This document shows positions 8,830 through 17,922 of a stretch of 48,546 nt of DNA, piece after piece. The stretch lies in contig JAEWGC010000009.1 of assembly GCA_023388495.1 (NCBI GenBank), positions 1-48,546 of the forward strand, given 5' to 3'. A program made the position numbers and the translations under genes. The notes below the pieces were generated by a model that was not told where the DNA came from, did no database searches, and saw only the letters and a list, made by a program, of their open reading frames with translations. Numbering within the stretch: the first letter of the stretch is position 1; each line of letters opens with the position of its first letter. This DNA comes from Bacillota bacterium (GTDB lineage Bacteria; Bacillota; Clostridia; Tissierellales; Tissierellaceae).

Positions 8830-10743
8830 GTGTGCCCAGCATGGGCGTAAACTAGTCGGTGAAAGTCCGATACGGGGGTTGATAGTGCCAACCGTTAACT
8901 TAAGACAAGGGTGTCCATCGTGAGGTGGAATCTGAAGGAAATCGGCAGCAAAACTCTGGTCTGAGGTACACGAACTACATTTAAGGCTTAACTCTGTGGA
9001 TGAGGTTGCAATACAAACCAAAATCCTAAACTATCCGAAACAGAGAAAGTAAATGTAGCAGATATATGGAGTGAAAGTTTACGTTCTTACCTGGGGAGGT
9101 CTGATAGGTATGTCATTAGAAGATGAAATATCTAAATGACAACCCATGCAGTGATGTATGGCTGAACTATCAGAAGTCAGCAGAAGTCATAGTACAAGGT
9201 TAGTCATGAATAATCTTGGAAGGACTGAACATTGAGGAGGTGAGTAAGTTTGACAGTCTCAACAAGCATGAAAAGAATACAGAAAACCAAGGACTTGGAC
9301 TGGCTTGTGGAAGTAGAGTTGGAAACTCGAGGTAAACAAGGAGTGTACAGTGATTTGTCGGCGATGTCAAATTTGAAAGCCAAGTCGGAGTTTAATACTG
9401 AAAATCTACTTGAAAGTATAGTTGATAAGAGAAATATCTTTGAAGCATACAAGAAAGTAGTAGCCAACAAGGGAAGTCATGGAATTGATGAAATGAGAGT
9501 AGATGAACTTCTACCGTATCTACAAAGAAATTACGAAACCCTGAAAGCTGAATTGCTAAGTGAAAAATACAAGCCACAACCAGTAAGAAGAGTGGAAATA
9601 CCCAAACCAAACGAAGGGATAAGACTACTTGGAATACCAACAGTAGTAGATAGATTAATACAACAGGCAATAAACCAAGTAATCAATCCAATATTCGATA
9701 GGGAGTTTTCTGATAGTAGCTATGGATTTAGACCAAAGAGAAGTTCACACATGGTACTAAAACAAGCACAAAGATATATTAATGAAGGATACAGACAAGT
9801 TGTAGATATGGATTTAGAGAAATTCTTTGATAATGTAAATCACGACCTTTTAATGAATTTAATATCAAGAAAGATAGAAGATAAAAGAGTATTAAGACTA
9901 ATACGAAAATATCTTAATTCTGGAATAATGTTAAAAGGGACAGTAGTAAAATCAGAAGAAGGAGCACCTCAAGGAGGCCCACTAAGTCCACTACTTAGTA
10001 ATATATTACTTGATGAATTAGATAAGGAACTAGAAAGAAGAGGGCATAAATTCTGTAGATATGCTGACGATGCTAATATTTATGTTAAAAGTAGAAGAGC
10101 AGGAGAGAGAGTCCTAAAAAGCATTACAAAATATCTAGACCAAAAGCTAAAACTGAAAGTAAATACTGAGAAATCAGCAGTATCATCACCAACTAAGAGA
10201 AAATTCTTAGGATATAGTTTCTATTACGGTAAAGGTGGAATTAAGTTTAGAGTCCATGACAAAAGTTATGAAAGGCTCAAAGAAAAGATTACAAAGATTA
10301 CTAATAGAAATACTAGTATGAATTTTGATTATAGAATCAAGAAACTAAATGAAATAGTTGTTGATTGGGTGAATTATTTTAAATTAGCAGATATGAAGAG
10401 AAAACTAGAAGATTTAGACCAATGGATACGAAGGCGACTGAGAGCCTGCGTATGGAAAACATGGAAGAATGTTAGAACTCGTGGGCGAAATCTAATGAAA
10501 TTAGGTGTTCCAAGAGATATAGCCTAGAGGTTTGCGAATACAAGGAAAGGTTACTGGAGAATATCCAATAGTACATATTAAATAAAACCATAACTAATCA
10601 AAGATTGATTAATCATGGTTTTAAAAGTTTATCTTCACAATATATTAAATTTGGATTGTCTTAATGAACTGCCAAGTACCGAACGATTTGCTTGGTGGTG
10701 TGAGAGGACGGTAATTAAAATAATTAATTACCTCCTACTCGAT
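8830..10743 (+). mobile_element. Group II intron, probably defective
   Basis: The left end GTGTGCCCAGC at 8830 fits the GUGYG start of group II introns, and is followed by a structured leader. A domain III-like stretch lies around 9165-9190, shortly before the maturase gene. Domain V can be recognised at 10669-10701 (ACTGCCAAG pairing with CTTGGTGGT around a TACC..GAAC loop region), and a domain VI hairpin (GGTAATTA/TAATTACC) at about 10711-10731, ending in CTACTCGAT. The right end is placed at 10743, give or take one base. The intron sits between a terminator hairpin and the middle of a MATE gene stump. Its class cannot be assigned by eye. The maturase is broken, so mobility would need help in trans. 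Confidence 0.75.
9250..10664 (+). pseudogene. ltrA: Group II intron reverse transcriptase/maturase, C-terminus broken
   Basis: The frame from TTG 9250 (ribosome-binding site GAGGAGGTGAG) to TAG 10525-10527 gives 425 residues. It holds the reverse transcriptase core, including 'GIPTVVDRLIQQAI', 'APQGGPLSPLLSNILLDE' and the catalytic 'YADD' box, and then the maturase (GIIM) region. Intact relatives continue with 'RFANTRKGYWRISNSP..' and about 30 more residues. Here that tail is present but cut off by the in-frame TAG, then frameshifted near 10570, and continues as 'NQRLINHGFKSLSSQ' to about 10664. No HNH endonuclease domain is seen. The polymerase core looks intact, but loss of the maturase tail probably impairs splicing. 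Confidence 0.8.
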
Positions 10744-10971
10744 TGTCAGCAAACCTTTATAGCTGTTGGGCAAGCTAAGGTTTCTCTATTCCTTGAGCTG
10801 CTTAGAAAAATCATCTTATTGATTCCTTTAATATATACATTACCAATTTTCTTTGAGGACAAGGTATTTGCAGTTTTCTTTGCAGAGCCAATAGCAGACA
10901 TTGTGGCAGTTAGTATTACTGTTATTGTTTTTACAAATCAGTTTAAAAATTTGCTAATTGAGAATAATTGA
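10744..10971 (+). pseudogene. C-terminal stump of a MATE family efflux transporter
   Basis: Directly after the intron the frame reads 'FIAVGQAKVSLFLELLRK' and then two hydrophobic segments to a TGA at 10969-10971. This matches the last two membrane segments of MATE (NorM/DinF-like) multidrug transporters, where an 'Q.A.G.A..S' loop precedes segment 11. About 75 codons remain; the other roughly 370 are not in the window. An open frame also runs leftwards into the intron from 10615, but that part is intron sequence read by chance. The front of the gene was lost, probably by recombination or deletion together with the intron. Confidence 0.75.
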
Positions 10972-11077
10972 TTAATAATTATATTTTATTCAAAACTAGA
11001 TAAAAAACAATAGAAAAATTTTCAAGATATGATAAACTAATATGGTGACTATATTAATAGAAGGTGGAGGGATAAAT

Positions 11078-11596
11078 TTGGATCTTAAATCTAAGATAAG
11101 AGTAATTGAGGATTTCCCAGAAGAAGGTATTAGTTTTAAGGATATAACAACTTTAATAAAAGATGGCTTAGCCTTTAGAGAGGTTATAGATAGAATAGTA
11201 GAAGACTTAAAAGGAAAAGAGATAGATTATATTGCTGGGCCCGAGGCAAGAGGGTTTTTGTTAGGTGCTGCCGTTGCCTATGCCTTGGGGATTGGCTTTA
11301 TTCCTATTAGAAAGCCAGGGAAATTACCAGGAGAAACTGCTAGTCATGAATATGAATTGGAATATGGAAACAATACACTTGAAATTCATTTAGATGCTAT
11401 TGAAAAAGGAAAAAGAATTGCTATAGTAGATGATCTATTAGCTACAGGAGGTACAATATCATCAGCCGTTAAGTTAATAGAATCTATTGGCGGAGAAGTT
11501 GTAGCATTAGAATTTTTAATTGAATTAGAGTTTTTAAAAGGAAGAGATAAATTAACAAATTATCATATAAATTCATTAGTTAAATACGATAGTTAA
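11078..11596 (+). CDS. apt: Adenine phosphoribosyltransferase
   Basis: A 172-residue cytosolic enzyme that makes AMP from adenine and PRPP (purine salvage). The start is TTG 11078, with AAGGTGGAGGG at 11061-11071; the longer frame from 11042 would place that ribosome-binding site inside the gene. Family marks are 'IRVIEDFPEEGISFKDITTL' at the N-terminus, 'GPEARGF' and the PRPP-binding loop 'VDDLLATGGT' near residue 125. The length is normal. It stands alone between decayed blocks on both sides, has its own terminator at 11626, and shows no damage, so it is under selection. Confidence 0.96.
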   Translation: MDLKSKIRVIEDFPEEGISFKDITTLIKDGLAFREVIDRIVEDLKGKEIDYIAGPEARGFLLGAAVAYALGIGFIPIRKPGKLPGETASHEYELEYGNNTLEIHLDAIEKGKRIAIVDDLLATGGTISSAVKLIESIGGEVVALEFLIELEFLKGRDKLTNYHINSLVKYDS

Positions 11597-11625
11597 AATA
11601 TCATAAACTTACTTATAGATTGAAT

Positions 11626-11659
11626 CTAAAAAATCTCCATGAAAAATGGAGATTTTTTT
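11626..11659 (+). terminator. Intrinsic terminator of apt
   Basis: AAAATCTCCAT pairs perfectly with ATGGAGATTTT around a short GAAAA loop, followed by a T run. Confidence 0.9.
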
Positions 11660-11671
11660 ATGTATATTTAG

Positions 11672-11869
11672 AAAACTGATGAAGGTAAAAACTATATTGA
11701 AAAGGTTGAGGAAGTTAATCAATTAATAACTGATAATCCTGCTGCAATATATGTATTAGATATTAGAGGAGCAGAAGATTATGAGAAAGGACATATAAAG
11801 GGAGCAGAGAACATAGGCTTTAAAGCTGATTATGAGTATATTGTCTATAAGTATTTTGTTTGGGTATAA
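11672..11869 (+). pseudogene. Rhodanese-like domain remnant
   Basis: An open stretch with no start codon reads 'AAIYVLDIRGAEDYEKGHI', followed by 'KGAENIGF', the typical front half of a rhodanese domain (strand, 'DIR...Y..GHI.GA.N'). It then runs into unrelated sequence and stops at 11867-11869, before the catalytic-cysteine loop expected in the family. It begins directly behind the apt terminator, so its promoter and start are gone. It may once have been part of, or next to, the cytochrome gene that follows. Confidence 0.65.
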
Positions 11870-12474
11870 ATTAACACAAAGAACTGAACATACTGCAAAA
11901 AGATTAACAACTCCAATAGCCATGGACCCAATCGATAGTAGCAACTGTATTACCTGCCATGGTGGTGTCACTTAAACATTCCAATTCTCATTACACCATA
12001 ATATTAAGGTATGGAAAATGGCTTAATAACTTTTTCAGATAAAGGCTCAATGCTAGATTCTCTAGCTCATGCTGAGACTTTTGATAAGAACTGTATGGAC
12101 TGTCATCTAATTGACAATTTCCATGGAACAGGCGAAGAATATGGTAGCATGTGGGAACAACCATTACCATGAGAGTGAAAAAACTGGTAATTCATCTATA
12201 TAAACTCACAATGTTCATGGAGATTCATTATCTTGTCAGGTATTTCATGCTCAAGCTAATAACTGTTTTGAGAGTCATGTTAGCTATAATGACCATAATG
12301 CATATTCCTACTTCACCAACTACCTTTGAAGCAGTAGTGAAGGATATGGTTCCAAATTATAATAAAATTAATACCTGGAAGTATTCACCAACATATAATA
12401 TTCAAAAGAGCACTTTCCAAAATGAATCTTGTGAGTCCTGTCATGAGAACGATAAACTTTTCTCAAACGAATAA
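11870..12474 (+). pseudogene. Decayed multiheme c-type cytochrome
   Basis: Several frames together show a row of heme-binding motifs. CITCH (11946-11960), CMDCH (12092-12106) and CESCH (12430-12444) are intact. Two others have each lost one cysteine: CQVFH (12234-12248) and CFESH (12264-12278), which would have been CxxCH. Single His residues between them ('LAHAETF', 'NVHGDS') fit axial ligands. Frames change at least three times and stops interrupt the chain. Such proteins carry electrons outside the membrane and need System II maturation, whose genes follow next and are also damaged. Relation to NrfA/NrfH-type or other multiheme cytochromes cannot be resolved. Confidence 0.8.
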
Positions 12475-12603
12475 TGATTTAAGAGAGTCAGATAGTGAAG
12501 AGAATAAGAAATTAATTGTCCCAAGACCTTAAGTTTAAATTATTAAAATAAAAGGGAGATGAAACCCCTTTTTTAATTTAAAAAATAATTAGAGAGGTAT
12601 CAA

Positions 12604-13781
12604 ATGGTTAAAAAAATTGGTAAGTTTATAATTAGCTTTAAATTTGCGATTATCTTATTCCTTATTATTGCTACATATTCAATAATTGGAACTGTGATGC
12701 CACAAGGTGCAGTGCCAGAATATTACTTAGAAAAGTATCATACATTTGGCAATTTAATAATAGCACTTCAGCTAAACAGAGTATATAGTTCCTTAATATT
12801 TAGATTTTTATTACTTTTATTCTTCGTAAATTTAGCAGGATGTACAATTAAGATACTTCCTTCACAAATTAAACGATTAGATAAGAGATTTTTTCTTTCA
12901 GCCAATACAAACACTGAAAACTTATGGAATGACGGGATTGACATAGAGGAATTTAAAGTTACTTTGAAGAGAAAAGGTTTTCATATAGAGGAAAATGATA
13001 AAGGATTTAGAGCTGGTAAGCATAGAATTGGGGCTATAGGATCATCAGTTACTCATTTAGGGATTTTAATCATTATCTTAGGAAGTTTTTTAGGAAATAT
13101 TTTTGCCCATGAAGGATATGTTAATTTATTGCCCGGGGAAAGCACTATTCTTAATGACTATGGATTTAAAATAAAATTAGATGATTTCTATCTCGAATTT
13201 AGAGAAGACGGAACAACTGAGCAATATTATAGTGAATTGAAGATACTAGAAAATGGAGAAGAAATAAAGGCAAAAAAATATGGGTAAATAATCCTTTAAA
13301 TTATAAAGGGCTTAACTTCTATCAACCTAAACATTTAACAGTTTATCTTTATGGTTTTTACCCTGATTTTGGTATTGACCAAATGGGTCAACCACGTACA
13401 ATTACACAACAAATGAAAAATCCTGACTATGCAGTAGTATTATATGAATTTAATGAGTATGTAGATTCATATATTATAGAACCAGGGATGCCTATAGTAT
13501 ATGAAGATATTGAAATCACATTTGAGAATTCCAAAATGTATACAGGATTAATATATAGAAAGGATTTTGGATACTACTTTGTTTTACTTGGATGCTTATT
13601 TTTATTCATAGGATTGTTTTTATCCTTCTATTTTTATCCTAAGTTTATAATAGTAGATGAACATTCTATTTTACCAGTTGTAAGACAAAATAGCTGGGGA
13701 TTTACTATACAGATAAAAAATATATTAGAATCTAGCAATAAATTACAAAAAGGGGACTATAATGGATATTATTTATTTTGA
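12604..13781 (+). pseudogene. resB: ResB-like cytochrome c biogenesis protein, frameshifted
   Basis: The first part (12604-13287, 227 residues) shows the ResB layout: two membrane segments near residues 10-30 and 60-80 ('IGTVMPQG' between them), then 'VTHLGILIIILGSFLG' and the start of a large outside domain. At a run of seven A bases around 13273-13279 the frame slips; shifting one base recovers 'IWVNNPLNYKGLNFYQ' and the rest, through a last membrane segment ('YYFVLLGCLFLFIGLF') to 13781. ResB and CcsA form the System II heme lyase, which attaches heme to CxxCH motifs outside the membrane. A sequencing error in the A run is possible, but the damaged neighbours favour real decay. Confidence 0.85.
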
Positions 13782-14563
13782 AGAGCTATTTTTTACTATT
13801 GCGTTTATTTTGTATATCTTAGCCTCCATTGGTTTTTTTGTTTTTCTAGCTTCGTCTAAGGATAAGGTTGTGAAATACGCAGTATTAAGTTAGGATTTGG
13901 GATTTATAGTGCATACTTATGCTATGATTTTAAGGTTTATTGAATCTAAGAGACTACCCTTTAGCAATCAATTTGAATTTGCCATTAGCCTTCTTGATGA
14001 TGGGCTATGCATCTATGTTACCAAAGACTATTAAGCCATTGATGCCAGCATTACAAAGTAGATGGCTTACTATACATGTAGGGACTGCAATAGTATCCTA
14101 TGGTTCATTTGCAGTTGCAGCAGGATTATCAGTAATGTATTTGATTAATAGTTATAAAAAAGATAAAATAGTAGCAATGGCTGGGATAAAGGGTATAGAT
14201 AGTGATTTAGATAATAGTCATAATGATGACAAATCAAGCTCAAAGAATACAATTCCAAATGAAGAAATATGTGATTATTTAAGCTATAGAGTTATAGCCT
14301 TTGGATATTTAATGCTTACATTAGTTATTGTCACTGGTATGATATGGGCAAAATCTGCTTGGGCAAGATATTGGGGATGGGATCCAAAGGAAACTTGGTC
14401 ACTTATTACTTGGATAATATATTCTACCTATTTACACTTAAGATTCAATAGAGGGTGGAAAGGAAAAACAGCAGCATGGTTCGCCGTAATGGGATTTGTT
14501 TGTGTAATATTTACCTTTATAGGAGTAAATATTTTATTACCAGGGATTCATAGTTATAGGTAG
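13762..14563 (+). pseudogene. ccsA: CcsA/ResC-like cytochrome c biogenesis protein, interrupted and internally deleted
   Basis: The gene starts at ATG 13762, overlapping the end of resB, and reads 'MDIIYFEELFFTIAFILYIL'. It meets an in-frame TAG at 13891-13893, continues to 'FSNQFEFA' and then jumps frame into 'LPLAFLMMGYASMLPKTIKP'. In intact homologues tens of residues lie between these two parts, so DNA has been deleted, apparently at a TTGCC microhomology near 13979. The rest is well kept: 'TIHVGTAIVSYGSFA' with a conserved His, and the heme-binding WWD motif 'WGWDPKETWSLITW', ending at 14563. A 207-codon frame from 13940 exists but begins inside the gene. Confidence 0.85.
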
Positions 14564-14998
14564 AAAAATATAAAGTTTTTGTAACAATTAGGAAGCAAAC
14601 GAAAAATAGTAAAAACTTGATAATTGTTAAACAATAATAAAACCTAGTAAAATCAATGGGATTATAGCTTAATTAAAGTGAAATTTATAATTTAGGGCAT
14701 GGGTCAAATAATTGTAACCATGTCCTCTTATTATGCAAGCAATTATAATATAAATACAATTTATTTTAAATTCAAGAGGTAAATTTTTATATTTTTGGGA
14801 AAAACGAGACAAAATCCTACAAAGATTACATAAAATTTAACAAAGATTGTAGTTGATTTGACAGTCTTTTACAGTTTGCCTCTGTGTACAACAAAAGTGT
14901 TTAATGTTATAATATAAAAGAAAAATTAAGCCCAATTAAATTAGGACATTGTTATTTAGTGGGAATTATTAAAATATTAAATAGAGAGGTGGAAGCGA
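14564..14998. other. Long leader region upstream of the Rnf operon
   Basis: No gene is visible. At 14694-14725 GGGCATGG can pair with CCATGTCC across a 16-base loop; this may be a remnant terminator, though no clean T run follows. Closer to rnfC are two ACAAAGATT direct repeats 21 bases apart (14819 and 14840), a TTGACA at 14858 and a TATAAT at 14908. The transcript from there would have a leader of about 80 bases. I see no known riboswitch. Confidence 0.5.
14885..14913 (+). promoter_or_regulatory. Candidate promoter of the rnf operon
   Basis: TATAAT at 14908-14913 is preceded at 17 bases by TGTACA (14885-14890), a weak -35 box. A perfect TTGACA at 14858-14863 has no -10 box at the right distance. 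Direct repeats ACAAAGATT at 14819-14827 and 14840-14848, exactly two helical turns apart, lie upstream and could bind a regulator. Confidence 0.5.
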
Positions 14999-16327
14999 AT
15001 GAAACTTGATAATCTCACTTTTAAAGGTGGGGTAAATGTACCACATAGCAAGGAGTTGACCGAAAAAAAAGCTCTGGAATATGCAAAGGAACCAAGTATA
15101 GTTTATATACCTTTACATCAACATACAGGAGCACCTTGTGATCCTATAGTTAATGTAGGTGATAGAGTTAAGGTAGGACAAAGAATTGGACAATCCCAGG
15201 CTTTTGTGTCAGCGCCAATTCACTCCAGTGTTGCTGGTACTGTAAAAAATATAACAACAATAACTACACCAACTGGTATTAAAGCAACTTGTGTAGTTAT
15301 TGAATCCGATGGCACTAATGAAATGGATGAGGCGATTAAACCTAAGGGAAGTTTAGATAAGCTTAGTTCTAAGGAAATAATCGAAATCATTAAAGAAGCA
15401 GGAATAACAGGTATGGGTGGAGCAGGATTTCCTACTCATGTAAAATTATCACCACCACCTGAGAAAAAAATTGACACAGTTATTATAAATGGTGCAGAAT
15501 GTGAACCATTTTTAACTTCAGACCATAGGTTAATGTTAGAAATGCCAGAAAAAATCGTATTTGGATTAAAGGCAATAATGAAGGCATTAAATGTGAATAG
15601 AGGATTTATCGGCATTGAAAATAATAAAATGGATGCTGTACAGGCTTTAAGATCAGTGATTAAACCTGAAGACAATATTCAAGTAGTTACCTTAAAGGCA
15701 AAATATCCACAAGGTGATGAAAAAAGACTTATCAATGCTACAACTGGTAGGAAAGTTCCTTCTGGAGGACTACCAATGGATGTTAGTTGTGTTGTAAACA
15801 ACATAAGTACAGCTAAAGCTATTGCTGAAGCAATATTAGAAGGAAAACCTTTATATGAAAGAGTTGTAACAGTTACAGGTAATGGAGTTAATGAGCCTAA
15901 AAATCTTATAGTAAAGATAGGAACACCATTCCAAGAGGTTATAGATCAAGCTGGTGGATATAATGGAGTACCAGGTAAGGTAATTATGGGTGGACCTATG
16001 ATGGGATTAAGTCAATTCTCTACAGAGGTACCAGTTATTAAAGGATCAGGAGGAATTCTTGTTCTTACAGAAAAAGAGGCACAAGCCGAAAAAGTATCAC
16101 CATGTATAAAATGTGGTAAATGTATAGAGGCATGTCCAGTACATTTACAACCTTTATTTATATCAGCTTATTCACTGAAAAGTGACTTCGAAGGTGCAGA
16201 GAAATATGGAGCTCTAGATTGTGTTGAGTGCGGCTCATGTTCTTTCATATGCCCTGCAAAGAGACCATTAGTAGAATCAATTAGACTTGCCAAAAGGGAA
16301 GTTCTTGCTAAAAGGAAAAAATCATAG
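14999..16327 (+). CDS. rnfC: Rnf complex subunit C (NADH-binding side)
   Basis: A 442-residue subunit of the ferredoxin:NAD oxidoreductase, on the inner side of the membrane, where it binds NADH and FMN. The glycine-rich loop 'GITGMGGAGFPTHVKL' lies near residue 135 and an SLBB-like domain follows. Two [4Fe-4S] motifs are complete: Cys369, 372, 375 and 379, and Cys408, 411, 414 and 418. The order rnfC-D-G-E-A-B is the usual clostridial one. The ribosome-binding site is AGAGAGGTGG. It is the first gene of a six-gene operon with short gaps and no internal terminator. No missing residues were noticed. Confidence 0.97.
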   Translation: MKLDNLTFKGGVNVPHSKELTEKKALEYAKEPSIVYIPLHQHTGAPCDPIVNVGDRVKVGQRIGQSQAFVSAPIHSSVAGTVKNITTITTPTGIKATCVVIESDGTNEMDEAIKPKGSLDKLSSKEIIEIIKEAGITGMGGAGFPTHVKLSPPPEKKIDTVIINGAECEPFLTSDHRLMLEMPEKIVFGLKAIMKALNVNRGFIGIENNKMDAVQALRSVIKPEDNIQVVTLKAKYPQGDEKRLINATTGRKVPSGGLPMDVSCVVNNISTAKAIAEAILEGKPLYERVVTVTGNGVNEPKNLIVKIGTPFQEVIDQAGGYNGVPGKVIMGGPMMGLSQFSTEVPVIKGSGGILVLTEKEAQAEKVSPCIKCGKCIEACPVHLQPLFISAYSLKSDFEGAEKYGALDCVECGSCSFICPAKRPLVESIRLAKREVLAKRKKS

Positions 16328-16345
16328 TAGTTAGGAGGAGAATTA

Positions 16346-17356
16346 ATGGAAGGCAAAGTGTTAAACACTACAATGACAGATTCAGCGGTTCCAGATATGC
16401 TAATAGTATCTTCTTCACCCCATATTAGATCTAATGACTCTGTTAAAAGGATAATGATGGATGTAATAATAGCTCTAATACCAGCCATAATAGGCTCAGT
16501 TTATTTCTTTGGGCTTAATGCTTTGAAATTAATATTAATATCTATAGCATCAGCTTTATTCTTTGAAGCAGCAATGCAAAAATTATTCAAGAAAGAAATT
16601 ACTATAAATGATTATAGTGCAGTAGTAACAGGTATCTTAATAGCATTTAATCTACCAGCTAATGCACCTTGGTGGATTCCGGTATTTGGATCTGGTTTTG
16701 CTATTATCATTGTTAAGCAATGTTTTGGTGGAATAGGTTCTAACTTTATGAATCCAGCTTTAGCGGCTAGAGCAGTATTGCTTGCTTCATGGCCAAATAT
16801 AATGTCTAACTTTGTATTACCAGGAGCAGATGCTATAACAGGTGCTACACCTCTTGCTATCATGAAATATGGTGCAGCAGATGCTGGTGCTTCTGCTACA
16901 GTAGCTCAAGCAGGTGCAGAATTACCAAAATTAATGGATATGTTTATTGGAAATGTAGGTGGAGCAATAGGAGAAACTTCCGCATTATTATTACTGATAG
17001 GTGCATTATATTTAATTATTAGAAAAGTTATAAATTGGAAGATTCCTGCTGTTTATATAGGAACAACAGCTATACTTTTACTTGTATTAGGTGTTGAAGC
17101 AGACCAACTTATGTATCATATATTAGGTGGAGGTTTAATACTTGGAGCATGCTTTATGGCTACAGATTATTCAACTACACCTGTTACACCTCTAGGTCAA
17201 ATAATATTTGCATTCGGTGCTGGAGCTTTAACTGCTCTTATTAGGGTGAAGGGTGGATTCCCTGAAGGCGTTTCATACTCTATTCTTTTAATGAACGTTG
17301 CAAGCCCACTAATAGAGAAGTTTACTGCACCAAGAATATTTGGGAGGGCGAAATAG
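16346..17356 (+). CDS. rnfD: Rnf complex subunit D, flavin-carrying membrane protein
   Basis: A 336-residue integral membrane subunit related to NqrB, with about nine or ten hydrophobic segments. The covalent FMN site is visible as 'DAITGATPLA' with Thr168; this fits the D-x-x-(S/T)-G-A-T motif used by ApbE flavin transferases. A GGAGG ribosome-binding site precedes ATG 16346, and the stop is directly joined to the start of rnfG, so the two are translationally coupled. It belongs to the ion-translocating core of the complex. Length and motif are normal. Confidence 0.96.
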   Translation: MEGKVLNTTMTDSAVPDMLIVSSSPHIRSNDSVKRIMMDVIIALIPAIIGSVYFFGLNALKLILISIASALFFEAAMQKLFKKEITINDYSAVVTGILIAFNLPANAPWWIPVFGSGFAIIIVKQCFGGIGSNFMNPALAARAVLLASWPNIMSNFVLPGADAITGATPLAIMKYGAADAGASATVAQAGAELPKLMDMFIGNVGGAIGETSALLLLIGALYLIIRKVINWKIPAVYIGTTAILLLVLGVEADQLMYHILGGGLILGACFMATDYSTTPVTPLGQIIFAFGAGALTALIRVKGGFPEGVSYSILLMNVASPLIEKFTAPRIFGRAK

Positions 17357-17902
17357 ATGAAAGAAACTATAAAATTAGGGATGATACTACTAATTATTAC
17401 AGTAATTTCAGCTGGTGTTTTAGCTGTATCAAATAATTTAACTAAGGATAAAATTGCTGAATTGGAAATGGCAGGAAGTATGGAGGCCTTAAAAGAGATA
17501 TTTGGTGAAGATACTAAATTTAAACTTTTAGATGAAGGAAAACTTAGTGAAATAAAAGGTATTAATGATTCTGTTGTAGAAATATTTGAGGCATATAGTG
17601 GTGAAAACCTAAATGGATATGCTGTAAAGATGGTATCTAAAGGATTTGCTGGAGACCTTGTTACATTAACTGGTTTTTCATCAGATGGAAGTGTTAAAGG
17701 TATGAGGTTAGTAGAACATGGTGAAACAAAAGGATTAGGTTCAAAAGCTGCTGAGCCAGATTTTACAAGTAAATTTGAAGGTTTGAATACTTCTGGAGAA
17801 ATAACTGTTGAGTCTATATCAGGTGCCACAGTAACTTCTAAGGGAGTTATGGATGGAGTAAATGCAGCTAGAGAAGTGTTTAATACACAGCTTTCAAACT
17901 AA
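17357..17902 (+). CDS. rnfG: Rnf complex subunit G, FMN-binding protein
   Basis: A 181-residue protein with one N-terminal membrane anchor (residues 7-24) and an outside FMN-binding domain. The flavin site is 'SISGATVTSKGVMDGVN' with Thr158 as the residue expected to carry FMN through a phosphoester bond. It passes electrons between RnfD and the other subunits. The first position of the ApbE recognition motif is Glu rather than Asp. The ATG follows the rnfD stop with no gap, and the ribosome-binding site GGGAGGGCG lies inside the end of rnfD. Confidence 0.96.
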   Translation: MKETIKLGMILLIITVISAGVLAVSNNLTKDKIAELEMAGSMEALKEIFGEDTKFKLLDEGKLSEIKGINDSVVEIFEAYSGENLNGYAVKMVSKGFAGDLVTLTGFSSDGSVKGMRLVEHGETKGLGSKAAEPDFTSKFEGLNTSGEITVESISGATVTSKGVMDGVNAAREVFNTQLSN

Positions 17903-17922
17903 TGTAGATGGAGGTGGATTGA

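Noticed and set aside
9197..9203. GGTTAGT as a possible EBS1 pairing with ACTAACT in front of the intron
   Set aside because: It lies after the domain III-like stretch and near the maturase start, whereas EBS1 must lie in domain I.
10615..10743. Leftward extension of the MATE frame
   Set aside because: This part is the 3' end of the group II intron including domains V and VI; the open frame is chance.
14694..14725. Hairpin upstream of rnfC as a riboswitch
   Set aside because: A single stem with a large unpaired loop and no match to a riboswitch I know; perhaps an old terminator of ccsA.
17197..17829. Minus-strand frame of 210 codons
   Set aside because: It runs antisense to rnfD and rnfG, which are unmistakable; a shadow frame, like many other antisense frames in the window.
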